Shown here one piece after another: positions 1 through 4,092 of a DNA stretch of 6,843 bases. Source of the stretch: DAOVGU01 sp030637775 [NCBI: bacterium]. GTDB lineage: Bacteria > Ratteibacteria > UBA8468. Every line of letters begins with the position of its first letter. Position 1 is the first letter of the stretch. The translations under genes and the position numbers were made by a program. The notes below the pieces were generated by a model. The model saw only the letters and a list, made by a program, of their open reading frames with translations, made no database searches and was not told the DNA's origin. The stretch is from positions 1 through 6,843 of the forward strand of contig DAOWFY010000104.1 in assembly GCA_030637775.1 (NCBI GenBank), read 5' to 3'.

Positions 1-96
1 AAACTTAACTGTTACGACAGGGGTAAAATCGGAGGAGAGGAATGGCTAAAAGAATTAGAAAAGCGACTGAATTCTTTAAACGACTTTTTCGGATAA
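1..96 (+). CDS. C-terminal end of an unidentified protein (partial)
   Basis: Reading frame 1 is open from the first base to a TAA at 94-96, giving 31 residues that begin KLNCYDRGK and end LNSLNDFFG. The tail contains a plausible amphipathic helix (EEWLKELEKRLNSL), which looks like a genuine protein C-terminus rather than chance. There is too little to name a family. No stem-loop followed by a T-run is visible in 97-164, so I see no intrinsic terminator for it. The gene converges on the toxin gene, whose stop lies at 165. An alternative is a chance open frame of 31 codons, which is possible at this length. Confidence 0.5.
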   Translation, partial: KLNCYDRGKIGGEEWLKELEKRLNSLNDFFG

Positions 97-164
97 ACCT
101 GCTACATAGATAGAGGATGGAAAAAATATTAAAAAAGATGAGGCTAAAGTATTTTAACTGGTAT

Positions 165-500
165 TCAAATAATTTCGTGGAGTATGTTTCTAATTAGCGA
201 TTGTACAGTAGAAGAAATATGCCCTAATTTTTTTCTAATTAATCGTTGGTCGATTGTTATCAATTTGCCAAGTTTGACTAATGATTGTTTTGGTAACCCA
301 GCAAGTTTTTGGTCTAAGGGAGATAGTAAATATTCATCTTTTTCAGTCTTGCCTGAAATATGTGATGTGATAGCAGCAAGAATTAGATCATTTCTCTTTT
401 TGTTGTACCAATTTGCTGATACAATAAGTGCTGGTCTTTGTTTGCTACCAGATAGAAGAGTCCTCTTTGTTTTCCCAGAATTTAAAAGAAGATTCCGCAA
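165..500 (-). pseudogene. MazF/PemK-family toxin, N-terminally truncated
   Basis: From about residue 16 the product matches the MazF/PemK endoribonuclease family: SGSKQRPALIV carries the conserved Arg-Pro of the active-site loop, AAITSHIS the following strand with the Thr/Ser position, and LVKLGKLITIDQRLIRKKLGHIS the typical C-terminal half with the 'K.GKi.tid..li.kklG' pattern. Family members are usually 105-120 residues and begin with a strand like 'GDIVLxPFPFTDLSGSK'. Here that strand is missing. The residues ahead of LSGSK (RNLLLNSGKTKRTL) are the antitoxin 3' end read in another frame. The only upstream start is a TTG at 500-498 with no Shine-Dalgarno site, and an in-frame TGA lies at 506-504. 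I infer a deletion that removed the toxin start, so it is probably inactive or untranslated. A +1 shift from the antitoxin frame would read into it. The catalytic region itself looks undamaged. Confidence 0.75.
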
Positions 501-636
501 GTTTCAAGAGCTCAAGATCTCCAAATTTAATTTTTAATAATTGGGGCAACTTTATGAGTAATTTCCGTTGTTTTTCAGGTTCAAATTTCTTAATTGCTCT
601 TTCAACTTCTAACAAAGATAAATTCTGTGTTCCCAT
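445..636 (-). CDS. Antitoxin of a MazF/PemK-type TA module, C-terminus altered
   Basis: This 63-residue protein starts with ATG at 636-634, preceded at 8 bases by a strong GGGAGG. It is mostly helical and charged: an N-terminal segment with LSLLEVERAIKKFEPEKQRKLLIKLPQLL (residues 6-34), then LELLKLAESSFKFWENKED (41-59). Small proteins with this 'EVERAI..F...EQR.LL..LP.LL...LAE.SF.FW.N.ED' layout are found directly upstream of MazF/PemK toxins, where they neutralise the toxin. The FWENKED motif is normally followed by a few acidic residues before the stop. Here it runs into SSIW and TAG, a sequence that belongs to the toxin gene in another frame, so the last residues were probably lost with the toxin start. 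The reading frame overlaps the toxin remnant by 56 bases. The antitoxin may still be expressed, because promoter and ribosome site are intact. I recognise the type by pattern and context only. Confidence 0.7.
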   Translation of the reverse strand: MGTQNLSLLEVERAIKKFEPEKQRKLLIKLPQLLKIKFGDLELLKLAESSFKFWENKEDSSIW

Positions 637-644
637 TGTATTTC

Positions 645-650
645 CCTCCC
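645..650 (-). promoter_or_regulatory. Shine-Dalgarno site of the antitoxin gene
   Basis: On the - strand GGGAGG lies 8 bases before the ATG at 636-634. It is one of the strongest ribosome sites in the window and fixes the antitoxin start. Confidence 0.75.
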
Positions 651-673
651 AGAATCTTGTATGCTACCTTTTT

Positions 674-702
674 ATTTTATAATGAATGTCAAAGAATGTC
701 AA
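674..702 (-). promoter_or_regulatory. Sigma-70-type promoter of the toxin-antitoxin module
   Basis: On the - strand a perfect TTGACA (702-697) is followed after 17 bases by TAAAAT (679-674), a 5/6 match to TATAAT. An overlapping TATAAA is one base closer. The distance to the antitoxin ATG at 636 leaves a leader of roughly 30 bases that contains the GGGAGG site. The promoter is close to consensus, so the module is probably still transcribed although the toxin is damaged. Confidence 0.7.
684..702 (-). repeat. Two 9-bp direct repeats at one helical turn, over the -35 region
   Basis: GAATGTCAA occurs at 684-692 and 694-702 (TTGACATTC on the - strand), with a period of 10 bases. The upstream copy contains the -35 hexamer and the second copy lies in the spacer. 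Type II TA modules normally repress their own promoter through repeated operator half-sites, so this is a candidate operator. It is not an inverted repeat, and no binding protein is shown by the sequence. Confidence 0.5.
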
Positions 703-703
703 T

Positions 704-730
704 AGGACCCTTCACAAAGGCTCAGGGTGA
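704..730. repeat. Fragment of a dispersed intergenic repeat (CCCTTC...GCTCAGGGTGA type)
   Basis: The stretch ACCCTTCACAAAGGCTCAGG plus GTGA resembles a short repeat, roughly CCCTTCGACAAGCTCAGGGTGA, that recurs in intergenic DNA of many bacteria. It can form a weak hairpin with ACCCT (707-711) pairing with AGGGT (724-728). It ends almost at the -35 hexamer of the TA promoter. A second partial copy of the motif (GAACCCTTCG) sits at about 770-779, directly before the 781-850 element. Recognition is from memory of such repeats; copy number in this genome is not visible. Confidence 0.45.
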
Positions 731-780
731 GACTTTATGCCAGATTGCCACGGGACGGAGTTTACACTGAACCCTTCGCT

Positions 781-850
781 TGTCATTCTGAGCCAAAGGC
801 GAAGAATCTCGCTCAGGACAGGCTCCGTGAATGTGTCCCTCGCAATGACA
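781..850. repeat. Intergenic repeat element with imperfect terminal inverted repeats
   Basis: The 70-base element begins TGTCATTCTGAG (781-792) and ends CTCGCAATGACA (839-850). The ends are inverted repeats matching at 10 of 12 positions. The inside includes AAAGGCGAAGAATCTCGCTC and ACAGGCTCCGTGAA, in the style of the widely dispersed 'TGTCATTCTGAGC..AAGAATCT..CTCGCAATGACA' palindromic repeats (REP- or MITE-like). It encodes nothing itself. A 78-codon open frame from 737 runs through it, but its product is the usual low-information translation of this repeat. The rest of the gap, 851-920, shows nothing I can name. Confidence 0.6.
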
Positions 851-921
851 AAAAGCGCCAAATTGTCGTTTGATGCAAAGAAAAAGGTGTTGGGCGGGAA
901 TGCCTTGAGTGTGATTAAACC

Positions 922-949
922 TTGTGGATCACGATTGCCGCATTATAAT
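922..949 (+). promoter_or_regulatory. Candidate promoter of the UroD-like/CBM9 operon
   Basis: A perfect TATAAT lies at 944-949. Sixteen bases upstream is TTGTGG (922-927), a weak match to TTGACA. This leaves about 35 bases of leader before the ATG at 991, which has an AAGGA (981-985) ribosome site 5 bases ahead. It is the best candidate between the repeat and the first operon gene. In AT-rich sequence a TATAAT can occur by chance, so the call is tentative. Confidence 0.4.
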
Positions 950-990
950 CATCCTGATAAAGCAACCTTTTAATATATGAAAGGACTAAT

Positions 991-2112
991 ATGACTTCTC
1001 GAGAAAGGCTTTTGGCCGCCATGAAGTGCCAACCGGTAGACAGAGTGCCAATCTATATTAGAGGATTATTTGTCTATAATGAAAAAAGGATAAAGGAGAA
1101 GGATGGCAGTTTTTTACCTTTAATAGAAGCGGTAAAAGAGGATGCTGACTATTATCAATGGTGGCCTTATGCTACCAGCTGGGAAATGTTTTTTATTGCC
1201 AGTGGGGTAAGAGTAAAAGAAGAGGAGATATGCTTATCAGATAAGCCTAAAAAGTGGATTTATCGAACTTCTATCTCTACCCCTAAAGGAGAATTGGTCC
1301 AGGAATATACCCGTCCTGAAGGTCAGCCGGGATACGTGACTAAGCACCTTATTCAGAATGAGGAAGATGCAGAAAAGGTAAAAGCAATTCCTTATCAGCC
1401 TTTAAGACCCGATGTCTCTATTTTTTTTGATTACGAGAAGAGAGTTGGGGATAAGGGTTTTATAATGACCGGTATTGATGATGCTATCGAGAGGGTCAGT
1501 ACGCTTTTAGGTTCGGAATTATTAGCTATCTGGAGTATCGAAAAGAGAAAGATTATCTTAGAGTTACTTGATATTTTTACCGAAAGGATTAAGGGGTTAG
1601 CGGATTACTTTATCACTCAAGGGGTGGGTCCAGTTTTTGATGCTGTTGGGCCAGAACAGGCACTCCCTCCTTTACAGTCCCCTGAGGATTTTGAGGATTT
1701 TGTCTTCAATTATGATAGAAAAATCATCAGATTAGTACAAGAAAAGGGGGGTATTTTCCATCTTCACTCTCACGGGAAATTAAAAGCAGTACTTAAGAAA
1801 TTTGCCGAAATGGGGATGAACTGTCTGCATCCTTTGGAATCGCCACCTATGGGTGATGTGACATTAACTGAAGGCAGGGCAATTTTAGGAGATAAGGTCT
1901 GTATTGAGGGCAACATTCAAATCGGGGATATCTTTACCGAAGAACCGGCACTATTTCGCAAGAGAGTGAAGGAAACCGTAGAAGAAGGCAAGAAAATTGA
2001 AAATTTTATTCTCTGTCCCACCGCTTCTCCTTATCTTCCGGTTCTTAATGAGACTGCTCTGTCTAATTACATTTCTATGGTTAAAATTGGTCATCAGTTA
2101 GGGACCTATTAA
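991..2112 (+). CDS. UroD-superfamily protein (methyltransferase-like, not HemE)
   Basis: The 373-residue product starts MTSRERLLAAMKCQPVDRVP, the standard opening of the uroporphyrinogen decarboxylase superfamily, which confirms the ATG at 991. The second half carries HLHSHGK (residues 257-263), then LHPLESPPMGDVTL (279-292), CIEGNIQIGDIF (304-315) and FILCPTASPY (339-348), the order expected for the barrel fold. The heme-pathway HemE signature near the N-terminus (RQAGRY-like) is absent, so this is not the heme enzyme. Superfamily members MtaA, MtbA and CmuA move methyl groups between corrinoid and acceptor using His/Cys zinc ligands. Here His257, His259, His261 and Cys342 are possible metal ligands, but the MtaA-type H-x-C is replaced by H-x-H. 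The HSHG subgroup has no established function that I know. It is first in a likely operon, 9 bases before the oxidoreductase gene. A role on methylated or sugar-derived substrates is inference. The protein is probably cytoplasmic; no signal peptide is seen. Confidence 0.85.
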   Translation: MTSRERLLAAMKCQPVDRVPIYIRGLFVYNEKRIKEKDGSFLPLIEAVKEDADYYQWWPYATSWEMFFIASGVRVKEEEICLSDKPKKWIYRTSISTPKGELVQEYTRPEGQPGYVTKHLIQNEEDAEKVKAIPYQPLRPDVSIFFDYEKRVGDKGFIMTGIDDAIERVSTLLGSELLAIWSIEKRKIILELLDIFTERIKGLADYFITQGVGPVFDAVGPEQALPPLQSPEDFEDFVFNYDRKIIRLVQEKGGIFHLHSHGKLKAVLKKFAEMGMNCLHPLESPPMGDVTLTEGRAILGDKVCIEGNIQIGDIFTEEPALFRKRVKETVEEGKKIENFILCPTASPYLPVLNETALSNYISMVKIGHQLGTY

Positions 2113-2121
2113 TTAATAAAA

Positions 2122-3135
2122 ATGTGGCGTGGTGGTATTATCGGTCTTGGGCCAAACGGAAAAGCGCATTTACAGGTTCTACTGACTTTTCCTGAGGTAA
2201 AGATAGAGGCTGTCTCTGATATAAAAAGGGAAGTAACAGAAGAGATAGAAAAGAACTTTGGAATAAGGGGTTTTTCTGATTATCGTTCTCTGTTGAAACT
2301 GAACCTTGACTTTATCTACATCTGCACCCCTAACGATTTACATCAGGAGATGGTAATAGAAACAGCGCGCTCCGGTGTAAAAGCAATCTTCTGCGAAAAG
2401 CCCATTGCTCTTACCTTAGAAGATGCGGATGAGGTGATTTCAGAAGTGAAGAAAACCAAGACGAAGGTTTTAGTTAATTATTCCTTTCCCTTTACTCCGG
2501 AGATTAAAAAAATAACGGAAATCTTTAAACAAGGAGATTTGGGAGAACTGGTCTTTTGCTGGAGTCGAAGATTTAAGGGGGCAAATTTCTTTATGCAAAA
2601 GTCTACTGGGCCCTGGATGAAGAAATCAGCCTCCTGGGGAGGCTGGCTTATTCACCATACCACCCATGATCTGGAGTGGATGTCAAGAATAGGAGGAAGG
2701 GTCAAAGAACTTTATGGTAAGACCTTTACTACTAATCCCGACCCTCTTGCGATTGAAAGTACCTGGGCGATAATAACCTTTGAGAAGGTGGGAATAGGTA
2801 TCGTGGGAGATACTCTTGATGGGATGGCCGACCAATCTATGGGTATTCAGGGAAGGAAGGGATGTATTATTTTAGACAAAGAAAATAAAGTTCGCATCAG
2901 GTCTGAAGGGATGGAAAGGTTTGAGGAACTAGAATTGGTAATTAAAGGGGAGAGGAATAAGTATCTCCTTTCTGCCCGGCATTTCCTCCGGATCATGGAA
3001 AAAGGGATTAAGCCGGTTGTAGGTCTGGAAGAAGCAAAGGAAGCTTTAAGATTGGCTTTAGCTATTAGAAGCTCTGCCCGGGAGAAAAGAATAATAAGAT
3101 TAAATGAATTTAGCGCAGAAGGGAAGCAGGGATGA
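2122..3135 (+). CDS. Gfo/Idh/MocA-family NAD(P)-dependent oxidoreductase
   Basis: The 337-residue product has the two-domain family layout. The N-terminal Rossmann fold shows GLGPNG (G8, G10, G13), Asp33 at the end of the second strand (favouring NAD over NADP), FIYICTPNDLH (64-74) and the hallmark CEKP (91-94) with the probable catalytic Lys93. The C-terminal domain has GGWLIHHTTHDLEW (173-186), in which His182 fits the catalytic His of the usual 'GG...G.HDID' motif. Such enzymes oxidise or reduce sugars, inositols and sugar acids; the substrate here is unknown. The segment after the fifth strand reads VNYSFPF where many relatives have 'N.RF.P', so the usual Arg is absent. The ATG at 2122 places the glycine motif within eight residues of the start, as expected, but the ribosome site is weak (upstream AATTAATAAAA), which suggests translational coupling to the gene ending 9 bases earlier. 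A cytoplasmic location is likely. Confidence 0.9.
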   Translation: MWRGGIIGLGPNGKAHLQVLLTFPEVKIEAVSDIKREVTEEIEKNFGIRGFSDYRSLLKLNLDFIYICTPNDLHQEMVIETARSGVKAIFCEKPIALTLEDADEVISEVKKTKTKVLVNYSFPFTPEIKKITEIFKQGDLGELVFCWSRRFKGANFFMQKSTGPWMKKSASWGGWLIHHTTHDLEWMSRIGGRVKELYGKTFTTNPDPLAIESTWAIITFEKVGIGIVGDTLDGMADQSMGIQGRKGCIILDKENKVRIRSEGMERFEELELVIKGERNKYLLSARHFLRIMEKGIKPVVGLEEAKEALRLALAIRSSAREKRIIRLNEFSAEGKQG

Positions 3136-3161
3136 AAAAGATAATTATTATACCGAGATAA
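3132..3161 (+). other. Nine-codon minicistron bridging two operon genes (MKKIIIIPR)
   Basis: The ATG at 3132 overlaps the oxidoreductase TGA (ATGA, 3132-3135). It opens nine codons, MKKIIIIPR, ending TAA at 3159-3161, and the next gene's ATG follows after one base at 3163. The start region (ATGAAAAAGATAATT) closely resembles the start of the following gene (ATGAAAAAAATCATT). This may be a small reinitiation bridge that couples translation of the CBM9 gene to the oxidoreductase, since the CBM9 start has only a poor ribosome site. It may equally be a chance frame or a duplicated gene start. No protein function is implied. Confidence 0.35.
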
Positions 3162-3162
3162 A

Positions 3163-4092
3163 ATGAAAAAAATCATTTTTGCTTATAGTCTTTCAATCTT
3201 ATTTGTCTTATCATCTTTTGCTCTTGCCGAAGAAAAGGTTTATACCTGCTCTCGGCTGACTAAAGAGCCTGTTTTAGATGGAAGGATAGAGGAGCCCGCC
3301 TGGAAGAATATCCCGGAGGCAGGTGATTTTGTCATCTTAAAAACAGAATCACTAGCCACAAAACAGACCTCTTTTAAGATAGGATATAATGATGAAGCAA
3401 TATATATCGGGATCAAGTGTGTTGAACCGGAGATGGAAAAGATAGTAGTAAAGGATGGCCATACGGATTTCACAAACCTCTGGAATGAAAACAGTATCGA
3501 GATATTTATCTTCCCAAAAGGAACAGATAACTACTATCATTTTGTAGTCAGTTCTATTGGTTCTCGTTGGAACGGCATCGGAAAAGGTGACCCCAAAATA
3601 CCCCTGCTTAACTGGCAGGCAAAGAGTTATAAAGGAGAAGATTTCTACTCAATAGAAATAAGGATTCCCTTTGAGATTTTTTATACTGTTCCGGAAAAGG
3701 GTGAAAAATGGCGTATAAATATAGCCCGCAATAACTATACCGGCTCAAGAGAAAAATATACCTGCTGGCCGTATTTAAAGATGGGATTCCATGACCTGGA
3801 TAACTTTGGAAAGATTATCTTTCCTGAAAAAGTCCCTGACGAGAAGATAAGATCTAGTGCAGTTTCTTACTTTAGGGGGAAAATCTCTGCCAGCCTTAAA
3901 ATCCTTTCTAACTTCAAGAAAGAACTTCCCCAAAGAGAAACAGACTTTCTTATCATAAACCTTATCGAGGGAGCACCAGAAACGGCTAAATCAAATGAAT
4001 TGGAAAGAGTTGGATTTAACAGTGTTGGAAAAGGATTAAAAGTTGAGAAATGGCAAAACTTGGTGAGCATGCGGACAAAGCTGTATCAATAA
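3163..4092 (+). CDS. Secreted CBM9-like carbohydrate-binding protein
   Basis: The 309-residue product begins with a clear Sec signal peptide: MKK, then a hydrophobic core to about residue 20, and a likely cut after ALA at 20-22, before EEK. The mature part is a CBM9-like beta-sandwich: EPVLDGRIEEPAWKNI (35-50), AIYIGIKCVEPE (79-90), LWNENSIEIFIFP (106-118), FYSIEIRIPF (161-170), WRINIARN (183-190) and FGKIIFPE (215-222). Family members bind sugars or polysaccharide ends outside the cytoplasm. The canonical acidic 'W.DD..E' loop reads W-N-E-N-S-I-E here, so metal or ligand contacts may differ. About 85 further residues are helical and charged, ending WQNLVSMRTKLYQ, like a linker that would normally lead into another domain. 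The stop comes abruptly, 43 bases inside the next gene. The start is supported by the signal peptide, although only a weak GAGAT lies before it. No catalytic domain is present. Confidence 0.85.
   Translation: MKKIIFAYSLSILFVLSSFALAEEKVYTCSRLTKEPVLDGRIEEPAWKNIPEAGDFVILKTESLATKQTSFKIGYNDEAIYIGIKCVEPEMEKIVVKDGHTDFTNLWNENSIEIFIFPKGTDNYYHFVVSSIGSRWNGIGKGDPKIPLLNWQAKSYKGEDFYSIEIRIPFEIFYTVPEKGEKWRINIARNNYTGSREKYTCWPYLKMGFHDLDNFGKIIFPEKVPDEKIRSSAVSYFRGKISASLKILSNFKKELPQRETDFLIINLIEGAPETAKSNELERVGFNSVGKGLKVEKWQNLVSMRTKLYQ

Noticed and set aside
117-197. 26-codon frame beginning MEKILKKMRLKYF
   Set aside because: AGAGG touches the ATG, so spacing is wrong. The frame runs into the 3' end of the toxin on the other strand and shows no family resemblance.
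184-682. Open frames on the + strand across the toxin-antitoxin region (184-537 and 428-682)
   Set aside because: They are antisense to the MazF-like toxin and the antitoxin, which have recognisable family patterns and a promoter on the - strand.
737-973. 78-codon open frame on the + strand
   Set aside because: It is a translation of the intergenic repeat at 704-850 and the sequence after it, with no ribosome site and no protein-like pattern.
991-2112. HemE, the heme-pathway uroporphyrinogen decarboxylase
   Set aside because: The N-terminal HemE signature is absent, the HSHG motif belongs to a different subgroup, and no heme genes are nearby.
2847-3540. Minus-strand frames opposite the oxidoreductase and CBM9 genes
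   Set aside because: They lie antisense to clearly recognisable proteins, have no ribosome sites and no domain-like sequence.
4047-4092. Programmed -1 ribosomal frameshifting between the CBM9 and toroid genes
   Set aside because: No X-XXY-YYZ heptamer occurs in the upstream frame, and no obvious stimulatory stem-loop was seen just downstream; an indel or true overlap is simpler.
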